Shown here in pieces: positions 22,327 through 32,108 of a DNA stretch of 34,860 nt (position 1 is its first letter; every line of letters starts with the position of its first letter). Below the pieces are notes generated by a model. That model did not search any database, was not told the DNA's origin, and was given only the letters and a program-made list of their open reading frames with translations. A program made the translations under genes and the position numbers. The stretch comes from Bacillota bacterium (GTDB lineage: Bacteria; Bacillota; Clostridia; Oscillospirales; Oscillospiraceae), in assembly GCA_022784505.1 (NCBI GenBank), contig JALFUQ010000033.1:1-34860 (forward strand), read 5' to 3'.

Positions 22327-22695
22327 ATGGACACATTTTTAGATTATCTCAAAGCATTTGCCGTCGGCGGCGTTTTATGCGTCATCGGCCAGCTTTTGAT
22401 TGACAAAACAAAGCTCACGCCCGCAAGGATACTGACGGCCTATGTCGTTAGCGGTGTCATCCTCGGTGCGGTGGGGCTGTATCAGCCGCTCGCCGACTGG
22501 GCGGGCGCGGGCGCGACCGTTCCGCTTACGGGCTTCGGCAACACGCTTGCCATGGGTGTTAAAAAAGCCGTTGAAACTGACGGTCTTCTCGGCGTGTTTA
22601 CCGGCGGCTTCACCGCCTCGGCAGCCGGCATCTGCGCCGCCGTCTTTTTCGGCATCATCATTGCACTGATATTCAAACCCAAGGATAAGAAATAA
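22327..22695 (+). CDS. spoVAE: Stage V sporulation protein SpoVAE
   Basis: This 122-aa membrane protein has about four helices: AVGGVLCVIGQLLID, YVVSGVILGAVGLY, a glycine-rich re-entrant segment (TGFGNTLAMGVKKAV) and AAGICAAVFFGIIIALI. It is the conserved partner of SpoVAD, and with SpoVAC forms the inner-membrane channel for dipicolinate. AAGGTGATA lies just upstream of the ATG; a 9-nt gap after spoVAD implies one transcript. A short hairpin overlapping the stop codon follows. Confidence 0.95.
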   Translation: MDTFLDYLKAFAVGGVLCVIGQLLIDKTKLTPARILTAYVVSGVILGAVGLYQPLADWAGAGATVPLTGFGNTLAMGVKKAVETDGLLGVFTGGFTASAAGICAAVFFGIIIALIFKPKDKK

Positions 22696-22722
22696 CAGGC
22701 TTATCAACTGATAAGCCTGTTT
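22694..22722 (+). terminator. Terminator of spoVAD-spoVAE
   Basis: AACAGGCTTATCA (22694-22706) pairs with TGATAAGCCTGTT (22709-22721). The U tail is short (TTTC), so termination may be partial. Confidence 0.7.
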
Positions 22723-22723
22723 C

Positions 22724-22947
22724 AGCGTGTCAAAAAAGTCTGCAAGACTTTTTTGCACGCTTCAAAACACGCCACATTTTTTGTGAAGCGCAGCTTCACA
22801 AAAAACCTCGCTATGCTCGTCAAAAAGTCTGATAACTCAGGCGTTTTTGATGGCTATTTATCGAATTTGAGGCGGGACCTTTCTCGCTGCGGCTCGGTCA
22901 CGGTGCGGCTCTGACATGCCCCCGGCATGTCATTCACTACCGCACCG
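22724..22947. repeat. Hairpin-rich extragenic region
   Basis: Between spoVAE and the next gene (22696-23078) I see no gene. There are three further structures. AGCGTGTCAAAAAAGTCT (22724-22741) is inverted at 22745-22761. TTTTTTGTGAAGC (22777-22789) is inverted at 22793-22805. A two-level palindrome has outer arms CGGTGCGG (22901-22908) and CCGCACCG (22940-22947), with inner arms TGACATGCC (22912-22920) and GGCATGTCA (22924-22932). The opening TTCAGCGTGTCAA also occurs at 9992-10004 after another terminator, which suggests a dispersed extragenic repeat. Confidence 0.6.
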
Positions 22948-23031
22948 ACACTTCGTTACCCCCTCACACTCCCCCTGCTGCGCATTAGATTATACCCGTT
23001 GCGTCTATCTTTCCTAGTTCTTTGACAGTCT

Positions 23032-23070
23032 AAGCTCATGCTTTGGTTTGTCCAAAGCATGAGCTTTTGT
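23032..23070. terminator. Long hairpin before the FMN dehydrogenase gene end
   Basis: AAGCTCATGCTTTGG (23032-23046) is perfectly inverted at 23052-23066. The U-rich tail (TTTTGT) is on the plus strand; on the minus strand, downstream of the stop at 23079, no U run follows. Confidence 0.6.
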
Positions 23071-23078
23071 ATATCAAG

Positions 23079-24101
23079 TTATCTTGCGATAAAGATGTTG
23101 TCTGCGGTTATGTCCTTGAGGGTGGGCGTGCCGCACATGGTCATCGTGCCCTTGAGCTCGGAGACTATCTTGTCCATGTAGACCTTGAAGCCATCCTTGC
23201 CCTCAGCGTAGACGAAGGGAACAATAGGTCTGCCTATCAGAACACCGTCAGCGCCCAGTGCCAGAGCCTTGAACACATCGACGCCCGAACGGATGCCGCC
23301 GTCGACGAAGACCTTTATCTTGCCGTCAACTGCCTTTGCGATATCGGGCAGTACCTCGGCAGTTGCGGGGGTGTTGCCCTGAACTCTGCCGCCGTGGTTT
23401 GATACGACGATAGCGTCGGCACCGGCCTCAATGGCCTTCATTGCGCCCTTGACGGTCATGATGCCCTTGATGATAAACGGCATCTTTGCGTAGGAAATTA
23501 TCTCACGCATCTCCTCAACGGACTTTGAGCCTGCGTTGGGGTTCATTGCCTTGAGGAAGGGAAGCCCCGCACCGTCAACATCCATTGCAACGGCAAAGGT
23601 GCCGACCTCGTTGAGCAGATCTATCTTTTCAAAAACAAACTCCTTGTTCCACGGCTTTATCGTCGGGATGCCGATGCCGCCGACCTTTGCCATATCCTTT
23701 GCGGCGTTTTTCATAACCTCGGGGTCAACGCCGTCGCCTGTCAGGGCGCAGATGCCGTATTCGGCAGCAGCGGGGACAAGAATGCTGTTGTAGCTTATAT
23801 CGTTGTGCTTATCGCCGTAGTGCATGTTAACGGCACCGAGGGGGGCAATGAAAATGGGGGCAGCAAACTTTTTCCCGAACAGCTCGAAGGAGGTATCCAC
23901 CTCGGCGTTGGGGCATAGAGTATCCATATTGACGAAAATTTCCTGCCACTTGTCATAGTTGCGGGCAGCGCCGTTTCCGGGCACCTTGCTGCCGGGACCG
24001 GGCATTGCATTTGCGCAGGCTCGTCCGTTGCACACGGGGCAAGCCTTGCAGTAGGGACCGACCTGAGTTCTTGCAGAAGCTAAAATTTCATTGTAATTCA
24101 T
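23079..24101 (-). CDS. FMN-dependent alpha-hydroxyacid dehydrogenase/oxidase with N-terminal Cys cluster
   Basis: This 340-aa protein starts at ATG 24101 behind GGAGG; a longer in-frame start at 24134 precedes that site. It has the FMN-barrel fold of the lactate/glycolate oxidase family: IFIAPLGA (83-90), Lys212 in IIKGI, catalytic His236 and Arg239 in SNHGGR, DGGIRSG (267-273) and GRP (290-292) for the FMN phosphate. It oxidises a 2-hydroxy acid to a 2-oxo acid; the acceptor in an anaerobe is probably not oxygen. Residues 18-29 carry C-KA-C-PV-C-NGRA-C, a CXXCXXC...C cluster absent from classical members and suited to iron-sulfur or zinc binding. It is transcribed after the radical SAM gene with a 29-nt gap. 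Confidence 0.86.
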   Translation of the reverse strand: MNYNEILASARTQVGPYCKACPVCNGRACANAMPGPGSKVPGNGAARNYDKWQEIFVNMDTLCPNAEVDTSFELFGKKFAAPIFIAPLGAVNMHYGDKHNDISYNSILVPAAAEYGICALTGDGVDPEVMKNAAKDMAKVGGIGIPTIKPWNKEFVFEKIDLLNEVGTFAVAMDVDGAGLPFLKAMNPNAGSKSVEEMREIISYAKMPFIIKGIMTVKGAMKAIEAGADAIVVSNHGGRVQGNTPATAEVLPDIAKAVDGKIKVFVDGGIRSGVDVFKALALGADGVLIGRPIVPFVYAEGKDGFKVYMDKIVSELKGTMTMCGTPTLKDITADNIFIAR

Positions 24102-24130
24102 AACGAACCTCCTATGAATTTTCACTATGA

Positions 24131-25012
24131 TCAAATTCCGGTTAAATCAAAATTGGGTATCATCTCGTCCGTTGCCGAATCCGGCTCCTGCCAGAAGCCG
24201 TATTCGATACCGCACTCGGCCATATAATCGCACAGCCTGTCGTTCAAATCCTTAGACACCGTACCTTGAAGCTCGGGGAAACGCTCCGTGTTCGGCATGG
24301 GCGTAAACTGACACATGAGCGAAAACAGCACGCTGTCACCCGGGAAATGCTCGGCGACATATCTTATAACCGCCCTTGAATTTCCTTCGTTCCCGGGCAA
24401 AATGAGATGCCGGATAAGCACACCGCTTTTCAGTATATCATCCTCGTCAAGTACAAATTTGCCGACCTGCCTAAACATCTCGTCAATGGCAGCCTCGGCG
24501 ACCTCGGGGTAGTCCGGCGCAGCGGAGTAGCGTTTGGCAGTCTCGGAGGATAGATACTTTAGATCGGGCATGTAGATCTGCACGAGCCCGTTTAGCCTGC
24601 GCAGCATCTCCACACTGTCATAGCCGGACGAGTTCCACACGACGGGGATACTGAGCTTTGCCTTTTCGAGTGCCGATGCTATCTCCGGCACATAGTGCGA
24701 GCCGGTGACGAGATTAATGTTGTGGACTTCCTTGTCCTGAAGCTCGAGAAAAATGTCGCTCAATCTGTCGACCGAAACGGTTTTGCCGATCTTTCCGCGG
24801 CTTATCTCATGGTTCTGACAGAACACACAGCGCAGGTTGCAGCCGGAGAAGAACACCGTTCCCGAGCCGCGCTCGCCGCTTATGCAGGGCTCCTCACCGT
24901 AGTGCGGGGCGGCTCTGGCGATTCGGGGCAGCCTCGGCGAGCGGCACACACCGGCAGCCGCAGTATCGTCTCTAATTTGTCCGCAATGCCTCGGACAGTC
25001 GTTGCAAATCAT
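24131..25012 (-). CDS. Radical SAM protein, PflA-related (COG1313 type)
   Basis: This 293-aa enzyme has the radical SAM motif C58-NLR-C62-VF-C65, which binds the [4Fe-4S] cluster used to cleave S-adenosylmethionine, followed by QNHEIS. The N terminus has extra cysteines (C3, C6, C10, C23; MICNDCPRHCG), typical of the PflA-like COG1313 group. Downstream motifs VVWNSSGYDS and LIRHLILPGN also fit. I chose ATG 25012 since AAGAAGG lies 8 nt upstream; upstream in-frame codons look like leader sequence. Its target protein is unknown. It is co-directional with, and 29 nt upstream of, the FMN dehydrogenase. Confidence 0.85.
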   Translation of the reverse strand: MICNDCPRHCGQIRDDTAAAGVCRSPRLPRIARAAPHYGEEPCISGERGSGTVFFSGCNLRCVFCQNHEISRGKIGKTVSVDRLSDIFLELQDKEVHNINLVTGSHYVPEIASALEKAKLSIPVVWNSSGYDSVEMLRRLNGLVQIYMPDLKYLSSETAKRYSAAPDYPEVAEAAIDEMFRQVGKFVLDEDDILKSGVLIRHLILPGNEGNSRAVIRYVAEHFPGDSVLFSLMCQFTPMPNTERFPELQGTVSKDLNDRLCDYMAECGIEYGFWQEPDSATDEMIPNFDLTGI

Positions 25013-25067
25013 AACAGACCTTCTTTGAATGTGCAGTTTGCTGTTTGTTAAGCACTTTACAGCTTTA

Positions 25068-25096
25068 AATATATCAAAAAATTGTCGAAAATGCAA
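25068..25096 (-). promoter_or_regulatory. Promoter of the radical SAM/FMN dehydrogenase pair
   Basis: On the minus strand, TTGCAT (25091-25096), a 17-nt spacer and TATATT (25068-25073), about 55 nt upstream of the ATG at 25012. Confidence 0.6.
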
Positions 25097-25193
25097 CAAA
25101 TATAATAATTCATAAAAAAGTGCATCTTTTTTAAAGAAAATGTGCTAAAATGCAGTTAACAACAGTTAAAATGATACGAATTGGGTAAAGCTA

Positions 25194-25682
25194 ATGTTGA
25201 ACATAGTACTGGTCGAGCCGGAGATACCGCATAATACCGGCGCAATTGCGAGAACCTGTGCCGTCACCGGCGCAAGGCTGCATCTTATAAAGCCCCTGGG
25301 CTTTGATATATCCGATAAAGCCGTCAAGCGCTCGGGACTTGATTACTGGTGGCTCGTGGATATAAATGTCTACGAAAACCTTGACGATTACTTTGCAAAA
25401 AACGGTGACGAGAACATTTGGCTTGCGACCACAAAGGCTCCCCGGTCGTATGCCGAAGCCGATTTCACGACTGAGAGCGTGACCATCATGCTCGGCAAGG
25501 AAACTGCCGGACTGCCCGAATGGCTGCGCGAAAGATATCGTGATCGCTGCATAAGGATACCCATGAGAAGCGAGGCGCGAAGCCTCAATTTATCAAACTC
25601 CGCCGCGATACTCGCCTATGAGGCACTGCGGCAGCAGGGCTTCCCGGGATTGAACGGAGAGGGCTCTATGAGTGCCGACTGA
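25194..25682 (+). CDS. trmL: tRNA (cytidine/uridine(34)-2'-O)-methyltransferase
   Basis: This 162-aa SPOUT-class enzyme methylates the ribose at the wobble base of certain leucine tRNAs. The family pattern is complete: NIVLVEPEIPHNTGAIARTC at the start, HLIKPLGFDISDKAVKRSGLDYW (30-52), LGKETAGLPEW (about 98-108) and the C-terminal knot IPMRSEARSLNLSNSAAI, which holds the SAM-binding trefoil knot. Length is normal. The ribosome site is weak (GGGTAAAG). The gap of 57 nt to pgk holds only a small dyad without a U run, so it may be co-transcribed with the glycolytic genes. Confidence 0.94.
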   Translation: MLNIVLVEPEIPHNTGAIARTCAVTGARLHLIKPLGFDISDKAVKRSGLDYWWLVDINVYENLDDYFAKNGDENIWLATTKAPRSYAEADFTTESVTIMLGKETAGLPEWLRERYRDRCIRIPMRSEARSLNLSNSAAILAYEALRQQGFPGLNGEGSMSAD

Positions 25683-25739
25683 GCCGACCTACGGCTTATC
25701 AAATAAATTCAGATCACTTGACGGAAGGGAGATCAAAAT

Positions 25740-26933
25740 ATGAATTACAACAAAAAAAGCGTTCTCGATGCCGATGTTCGGGGGAAGAAGGTGCTGCTGC
25801 GCTGTGACTTCAATGTCCCTCAGAACAAGGAAACAGGTGCGATAACCAGCGATAAGCGCATCGTTGCCGCACTGCCTACGATCAAGTATCTGCTTGAAAA
25901 CGGCGCAGCCGTGATCGCCTGCTCTCACCTTGGCAAACCCAAGGGCGAGTGGAAGCCGAAGCTGACGCTTGCTCCCGTTGCCGAGCGCCTTTCCGAGCTT
26001 CTCGGTCAGAAGGTCATTTTTGCAAGCGATATCATCGGAGACGATGCCAAGGCCAAGGCCGCGGCATTAAAGCCGGGCGAGATAATGCTGCTTGAGAACC
26101 TGCGCTTTGATATCCGCGAAGAGAAAAACGGCGCTGACTTTGCAAAGGCGCTTGCCGACATGGCCGAGGTCTATGTCTCCGATGCATTCGGCACGGTGCA
26201 CCGTGCCCACGCATCCACCGCAGGCGTTGCGGCATATCTTCCCGCATACGCAGGTCTGCTCGTTGAAAAGGAGCTGTCTGTCATGGGCAAGGCTCTCGAC
26301 GACCCGAAGCGCCCCTTCGTCGCAGTCCTCGGCGGGGCAAAGGTCTCAGATAAAATCGGCGTTATAAACAATCTGCTTGAAAAGGCAGACACCGTCATCA
26401 TCGGCGGCGGCATGGCCTATACCTTCGTTAAAGCAATGGGCTACGAGATAGGCAACTCCCTGCTCGAGGCCGATAAGCTCAACTATGCCCTCGAGATGAT
26501 CGAAAAGGCAAAGCGCAACGGAGTTTCGCTGCTGCTGCCTGTTGACACTGCCGTCGGCAATGAGTTCAAGGCCGACTGCGACAGCGAGATCGTCGATATA
26601 AAGGCTATGCCCGCCGGTTGGATGGGCATGGACATTGGTCCAAAGACCATAAAGCTGTTCTCCGATGCTATCAAAAACGCAGGTACGGTCGTCTGGAACG
26701 GCCCTATGGGCGTATTTGAGTTTGACGCATTTGCAAAGGGCACCAAGGCAATGGCACAGGCGCTTGCCGACTCCGGCGCTATCACCATCGTCGGCGGCGG
26801 CGACTCGGCTGCGGCTGTTGAAAAGCTCGGCTTTGCCGATAAGATGACACACATATCCACAGGCGGCGGCGCATCTCTGGAATTTCTGGAAGGACTGGAG
26901 CTGCCGGGTGTTGCCTGCCTGCTGGACAAATAA
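25740..26933 (+). CDS. pgk: Phosphoglycerate kinase
   Basis: This 397-aa enzyme transfers phosphate from 1,3-bisphosphoglycerate to ADP, the first ATP-yielding step of lower glycolysis. Conserved sequences are [11 protein letters not shown] (18-28), SHLGKPKG (62-69), LENLRF (about 118-123), the hinge [13 protein letters not shown], and the nucleotide-binding end [10 protein letters not shown] with [11 protein letters not shown]. Full length. AGGGAG lies 8-9 nt before the ATG. It heads pgk-tpiA-gpmI-eno; no gapdh gene is adjacent. Confidence 0.98.
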   Translation: MNYNKKSVLDADVRGKKVLLRCDFNVPQNKETGAITSDKRIVAALPTIKYLLENGAAVIACSHLGKPKGEWKPKLTLAPVAERLSELLGQKVIFASDIIGDDAKAKAAALKPGEIMLLENLRFDIREEKNGADFAKALADMAEVYVSDAFGTVHRAHASTAGVAAYLPAYAGLLVEKELSVMGKALDDPKRPFVAVLGGAKVSDKIGVINNLLEKADTVIIGGGMAYTFVKAMGYEIGNSLLEADKLNYALEMIEKAKRNGVSLLLPVDTAVGNEFKADCDSEIVDIKAMPAGWMGMDIGPKTIKLFSDAIKNAGTVVWNGPMGVFEFDAFAKGTKAMAQALADSGAITIVGGGDSAAAVEKLGFADKMTHISTGGGASLEFLEGLELPGVACLLDK

Positions 26934-26949
26934 GAAAGGGAGGCACTCC

Positions 26950-27729
26950 ATGAATACCAAGTACAGAAAGACAATAATAGCTGGAAACTGGAAGATGAAT
27001 ATGCTCGTCAGCGACATTAAGCCCTTTATCGAGGAGCTCAAGCCCCTGCTTCCCAAGGTAAAGACCTGCGACACGGTGCTGTGCGTTCCGGCGGTCAATG
27101 TTCCTGCCATGATAAGAGCGGGCAAGGAGGCCAAGATCGCCTGCGGTACGCAGGATGTCTCCTGCCACGACAAGGGCGCATATACGGGCGAAATCTCCGC
27201 GGCGCAGATCGCCGATGTCGGTGCAAAGTTCTGCATTGTCGGCCACTCCGAGCGCAGAGCATATCACAATGAAACCGACCTCGATGTAAACTGCAAGGCC
27301 AAGAAGCTTCTCGAGCACGGTGTGAGCCCCATCATTTGCGTGGGCGAGTCGCTCGAGCAGCGCGAGGCCGGACTTACCATGTCCCACATAAACTATCAGG
27401 TGCGTGCGGCACTCGCCGGCATTGATGCGGCCGGACTTCGCCGCTGTGTCATAGCCTACGAGCCCATTTGGGCAATAGGCACCGGCAAGACCGCTACCGC
27501 CGAGCAGGCCGAGGAGGTCTGCGGCGAGATTCGCTCGATCGTAAGAGAAATTTACGGTGCCCGCCCCGCAAGAAGCATCAGCATTCTATACGGCGGCAGC
27601 ATGAACGCAAAGAACGCAGCAGAGCTTCTCGCCATGCCGGATATCGACGGCGGCCTTATAGGCGGCGCATCGCTCAAGCCTGCCGATTTTGCGACGATAA
27701 TTGCCGCCACGGGGGCTGAAAATGAGTAA
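26950..27729 (+). CDS. tpiA: Triosephosphate isomerase
   Basis: This 259-aa enzyme interconverts dihydroxyacetone phosphate and glyceraldehyde 3-phosphate. Catalytic residues are in place: Lys15 in AGNWKMN, His99 in VGHSERR and Glu171 in AYEPIWAIGTGKTA; the phosphate loop GGS is in LYGGSMN. The start is ATG 26950 behind GGGAGG, 16 nt after pgk; an in-frame start at 26908 lies inside pgk. Its end overlaps gpmI by 8 nt. Confidence 0.98.
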   Translation: MNTKYRKTIIAGNWKMNMLVSDIKPFIEELKPLLPKVKTCDTVLCVPAVNVPAMIRAGKEAKIACGTQDVSCHDKGAYTGEISAAQIADVGAKFCIVGHSERRAYHNETDLDVNCKAKKLLEHGVSPIICVGESLEQREAGLTMSHINYQVRAALAGIDAAGLRRCVIAYEPIWAIGTGKTATAEQAEEVCGEIRSIVREIYGARPARSISILYGGSMNAKNAAELLAMPDIDGGLIGGASLKPADFATIIAATGAENE

Positions 27730-29233
27730 AGCCGTACTTGTTATAATGGACGGCTTCGGCATCGCCCCGGCCTCCGAGTACAATGCGATATCCGTTGCAA
27801 AAACACCGAATCTCGACAAACTCTTTGCCGAGAATGCATACACGCAGCTTTCCGCCGCCGGCCTTGATGTCGGTCTTCCCGAGGGACAGATGGGCAACTC
27901 AGAGGTTGGCCACACGAATATCGGCGCGGGCCGCGTCGTATTTCAGGATCTGCCGAAGATAACGAAGTCCATAAAAGACGGCGATTTCTTTGAAAACCCC
28001 GCATATGTAAGCGCCATGGATGCCGCAAAAAATGGCGGCAAGGCACTGCACATCATGGGGCTTTTGTCCGACGGCGGCGTGCACAGTCATATAAGTCACG
28101 TTTTTGCGGCTCTGGATATGGCAAAGCGCCGCGGTTTGGACAAGGTCTATGTCCACTGCTTCCTTGACGGACGCGATGTGCCGCCCAGAAGCGGTGAATG
28201 CTATGTAAGGCAGCTTGCCGATAAGTGCGCCGAGCTTGGAAACACCAAGATCGCCACCGTGCAGGGCAGATTCTACGCCATGGATCGTGACAGGCGCTGG
28301 GACAGGGTAGAGAAGGCGTATAACGCCATCGTCTGCGGTGAGGGTAAATTTGAGCCCGATGCCGTGAAGGCGGTCGAGGAAAGCTACGCCGCCGATGTCA
28401 GCGACGAGTTTGTCGAGCCCGTTATCTGCTGCCGCGGCGGTGCTGTAAATGAGGGCGACAGCGTCATTTTCATGAATTTCCGCCCCGATCGCGCGAGAGA
28501 AATTACATGGGCACTCAACCTGCCCGACTTTGACGGCTTTGAGCGCAAAAAGACCGTGTATCCGCTAAATTACGTCTGCACGGCGCAGTACGATGAAAAC
28601 CTCGATATCCCCATCGCATTCCCGCCCGAGAGCATCGAAAACACCCTCGGCACGGTCGTGAGCGCAAAGGGATACAAGCAGTTTCGCGTCGCCGAGACCG
28701 AGAAATATGCCCATGTGACATTTTTCTTTAACGGCGGTGTAGAAAAGCCCGAGGCGGGCGAGGAGCGCTGCCTTGTGCCGTCGCCCAAGCAGTTCCCGAC
28801 ATATGACCTCATCCCCGAGATGAGCGCCGTTGAGGTCGCCGATAAGCTGATAGCGGCGATAGAAAGCGGAGAGTACGAGCTGATAGTCTGCAATTTCGCT
28901 AACTGTGACATGGTCGGCCACACCGGCGTGATGGAAGCGGCGGTAAAAGCCGTGGAAACTGTTGACGAGTGCATGGGCAGGGTGTATGATGCCGTTAAAG
29001 CGCACAGCGATACCGTGCTTCTGGTCACCGCTGACCACGGCAACGCCGACTGCATGTTCAAAGACGGCAAGGTCAACACCGCACATACCACAAATCCCGT
29101 GCCCTTTGCAGTCTGCAAGGCCGGCGTTACACTCAGGTCGGGCGGCAGACTTGCCGATATCGCCCCGACGATACTAGAGATAATGGGCATTGAAAAGCCG
29201 TTTGAGATGAACGGCGTAAGTCTTATAAAATAA
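27722..29233 (+). CDS. gpmI: 2,3-bisphosphoglycerate-independent phosphoglycerate mutase
   Basis: This 503-aa manganese enzyme converts 3- to 2-phosphoglycerate. It belongs to the alkaline-phosphatase superfamily: Asp10 in VIMDGFG, nucleophile Ser60 in GQMGNSEVGHTNIGAGR, substrate-binding FLDGRD.PP and GRFYAMDRDRRWDR, and metal ligands in TADHGNAD near the C terminus. The start is ATG 27722, overlapping the tpiA stop, with GGGGGC upstream. It is followed after 19 nt by eno. Confidence 0.98.
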   Translation: MSKAVLVIMDGFGIAPASEYNAISVAKTPNLDKLFAENAYTQLSAAGLDVGLPEGQMGNSEVGHTNIGAGRVVFQDLPKITKSIKDGDFFENPAYVSAMDAAKNGGKALHIMGLLSDGGVHSHISHVFAALDMAKRRGLDKVYVHCFLDGRDVPPRSGECYVRQLADKCAELGNTKIATVQGRFYAMDRDRRWDRVEKAYNAIVCGEGKFEPDAVKAVEESYAADVSDEFVEPVICCRGGAVNEGDSVIFMNFRPDRAREITWALNLPDFDGFERKKTVYPLNYVCTAQYDENLDIPIAFPPESIENTLGTVVSAKGYKQFRVAETEKYAHVTFFFNGGVEKPEAGEERCLVPSPKQFPTYDLIPEMSAVEVADKLIAAIESGEYELIVCNFANCDMVGHTGVMEAAVKAVETVDECMGRVYDAVKAHSDTVLLVTADHGNADCMFKDGKVNTAHTTNPVPFAVCKAGVTLRSGGRLADIAPTILEIMGIEKPFEMNGVSLIK

Positions 29234-29240
29234 CTTGTAA

Positions 29241-30542
<1,302 letters not shown>

Positions 30543-30548
30543 GTGATA

Positions 30549-30579
30549 AAAACGAGACAGGCGCTGCCTGTCTCGTTTT
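30549..30579 (+). terminator. Terminator of the glycolytic operon
   Basis: AAAACGAGACAGGC pairs perfectly with GCCTGTCTCGTTTT around GCT, 6 nt after the eno stop. Confidence 0.9.
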
Positions 30580-30594
30580 ACTTAAAATTTGTAC

Positions 30595-30623
30595 TTGAAA
30601 TAATTAAACGGTGATGTTATAAT
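30595..30623 (+). promoter_or_regulatory. Promoter of tRNA-Val
   Basis: TTGAAA (30595-30600), a 17-nt spacer and consensus TATAAT (30618-30623), 11 nt before the mature tRNA. Confidence 0.85.
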
Positions 30624-30634
30624 CAACTAGCTGC

Positions 30635-30711
30635 GGAGAATTAGCTCAGCTGGTTAGAGCGCTCGCCTCACACGCGAGAGGTCAGCAGTTCGAGTCTGCT
30701 ATTCTCCACCA
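30635..30711 (+). tRNA. tRNA-Val (anticodon CAC)
   Basis: The 77-nt tRNA includes CCA. Acceptor GGAGAAT pairs with ATTCTCC. The anticodon stem CTCGC/GCGAG holds loop CTCACAC, anticodon CAC for GUG codons. The D arm (GCTCAGCTGGTTAGAGC) and T loop (GTTCGAGTC) are standard. Confidence 0.95.
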
Positions 30712-30755
30712 AACAAGAACTCCCGTTGGTTAGCCAACAGGAGTTCTTGTTTTAT
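30712..30755. terminator. Terminator of tRNA-Val, possibly bidirectional
   Basis: AACAAGAACTCC (30712-30723) pairs with GGAGTTCTTGTT (30740-30751), with inner stem GTTGG/CCAAC. TTATTATTT follows on plus. The minus-strand gene ending at 30784 may use it too. Confidence 0.85.
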
Positions 30756-30783
30756 TATTTTATTCATTAAGAATCGTCGGCGC

Positions 30784-31002
30784 TCACTCTCCGGTATACT
30801 CGATAACCACCTTTTTGCACTCGGGGCAGTTGTATGCATACACCGCCGACGAGTTATCCGCAGCACCGTTTTCGAGACTGACTGCACCCTTACCGAGGAA
30901 CGACAGGGAAGGGAGGAACTGCTTTTTCGGCGTCCATGTGACACCGTCACGGCACTGGATGAAGCCTGTTTCCATTTCCTTTCCGCAATACGGACAGACC
31001 AT
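30784..31002 (-). CDS. Small zinc-ribbon protein (DUF6487-like)
   Basis: This 72-aa protein starts MVCPYCGKEMETGF and ends YNCPECKKVVIEYTGE. The two CXXC pairs (residues 3-6 and about 60-63) should hold one zinc ion, with a hydrophobic middle (FLPSLSFLGKGAVSL). The pattern CPYCG.EM..G.I...... W.P...F fits the small DUF6487-type family of unknown function, by memory. The start is ATG 31002 behind AAGGAG; the longer frame to 31089 passes over that site. It is a single gene; no partner is evident. Confidence 0.75.
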   Translation of the reverse strand: MVCPYCGKEMETGFIQCRDGVTWTPKKQFLPSLSFLGKGAVSLENGAADNSSAVYAYNCPECKKVVIEYTGE

Positions 31003-31280
31003 TTTTGTCACTCCTTTTTCATGGTTTTGTCTAAATGATACCATAGCCGATGACCCATGTAAAGTAAACTTGTGCATGTTTTTGGACACGAAAGCGGAGA
31101 AAGCTTAAAATTACCAATTATGCCTGCATTTACGGTCTAAACAGCAATAAAAGCGAAAAATGCACCTAAATCGATGCAAAAATGTGTGAAAAATATGTCC
31201 ATTGACTAAATATACAAAAAAACAGAGCTATTTTTGGCGATTTTTGAGGTAGAATATTTGCAAAAATACGATTTATATTA

Positions 31281-31309
31281 TTGACGGAAAAATTGCATGA
31301 TGTTAAAAT
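31281..31309 (+). promoter_or_regulatory. Promoter of the P-loop/oxidoreductase operon
   Basis: TTGACG (31281-31286), a 17-nt spacer and TAAAAT (31304-31309). A small CCAGTA/TACTGG hairpin (31319-31338) lies in the leader. The rest of the 31003-31357 gap is AT-rich with no gene seen. Confidence 0.7.
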
Positions 31310-31357
31310 ATATTCGTTCCAGTAGGTTCATATACTGGTTTAGAAGGGGCATGTCCA

Positions 31358-32098
31358 ATGAAAAAAGTAAAAGTCCTTATAGGAAACTACGGCAGCGGCA
31401 AGAGTGAGCTGGCGCTGAACTTCGCGATGCAGGCGGCTGCACGCGGTGACCGCACCGAGCTTATCGACCTTGATATGGTCAACACCTATTTCCGCCTGAC
31501 CGAGCGCGGCAAGATGGTCGAGCAGAAGGAGATACGTCTCGTTTCTCCGAACTACGCCTGCTCGGGTATTGAGACGCTTTCGCTTCCTGCTGAGGTCGCT
31601 TCGGCCTTCGTTCTTGATTGGGATACCGTCATCTTCGATGTCGGCGGCGACGATGTCGGCGCAACGGCGCTCGGCAGATACAAGGCCGACTTTGACGATA
31701 TGACCGAGGATCAGCTCGAGGTGCTGAATGTCGTCAATATCCGCAGACCGCTCTCGGGCACGGTCGAGAAGCTCATCAGGCTTCAGGATGGAATGGCCAA
31801 ACACTCAAGACTCAAGATCACCGGCATGATAAACAACACCAACCTTGCGACCGAGACCACCGAGGAGGAGCTGCGCGACGGATACAAGATGCTCAAGGAG
31901 GTATCCGACCGCACCGGCATCCCCGTGGCGTACACCACCGGCAAAAAGGCACTGCTGGATAAGTTCCTTGCCGAGGGTCACGACCCGAAGTATATCGGCA
32001 CTCCGATCTCCATCGACATGTACATGCACCGTGACTGGGATTCCTACATAAAGTACGGCCTGCATACCGTCGACCCGCAGAAGAATTTCAAGCATTAA
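31358..32098 (+). CDS. P-loop ATPase, MinD/CobQ-like, next to 2-oxoacid:ferredoxin oxidoreductase
   Basis: This 246-aa cytosolic protein has Walker A GNYGSGKS (9-16), a LIDLDMVNTYFR segment (35-46) and a Walker B-like TVIFDVGGDDVGA (90-102), resembling ParA/MinD/CobQ-type ATPases. INNTNLATETT fits the family's guanine/adenine-sensing region. There is no iron-sulfur Cys pair as in Mrp/NubP. Its position 75 nt before the four oxidoreductase subunit genes, with only a weak hairpin between, suggests a link to that enzyme, for example in cofactor or cluster handling. The link is inference. AAGGGG lies before the ATG. Confidence 0.78.
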   Translation: MKKVKVLIGNYGSGKSELALNFAMQAAARGDRTELIDLDMVNTYFRLTERGKMVEQKEIRLVSPNYACSGIETLSLPAEVASAFVLDWDTVIFDVGGDDVGATALGRYKADFDDMTEDQLEVLNVVNIRRPLSGTVEKLIRLQDGMAKHSRLKITGMINNTNLATETTEEELRDGYKMLKEVSDRTGIPVAYTTGKKALLDKFLAEGHDPKYIGTPISIDMYMHRDWDSYIKYGLHTVDPQKNFKH

Positions 32099-32108
32099 TA
32101 TGCGCGAC

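Noticed and set aside
25716..25721. TTGACG before pgk as a -35 box
   Set aside because: No -10 box fits between it and the ATG at 25740, and the ribosome site lies there.
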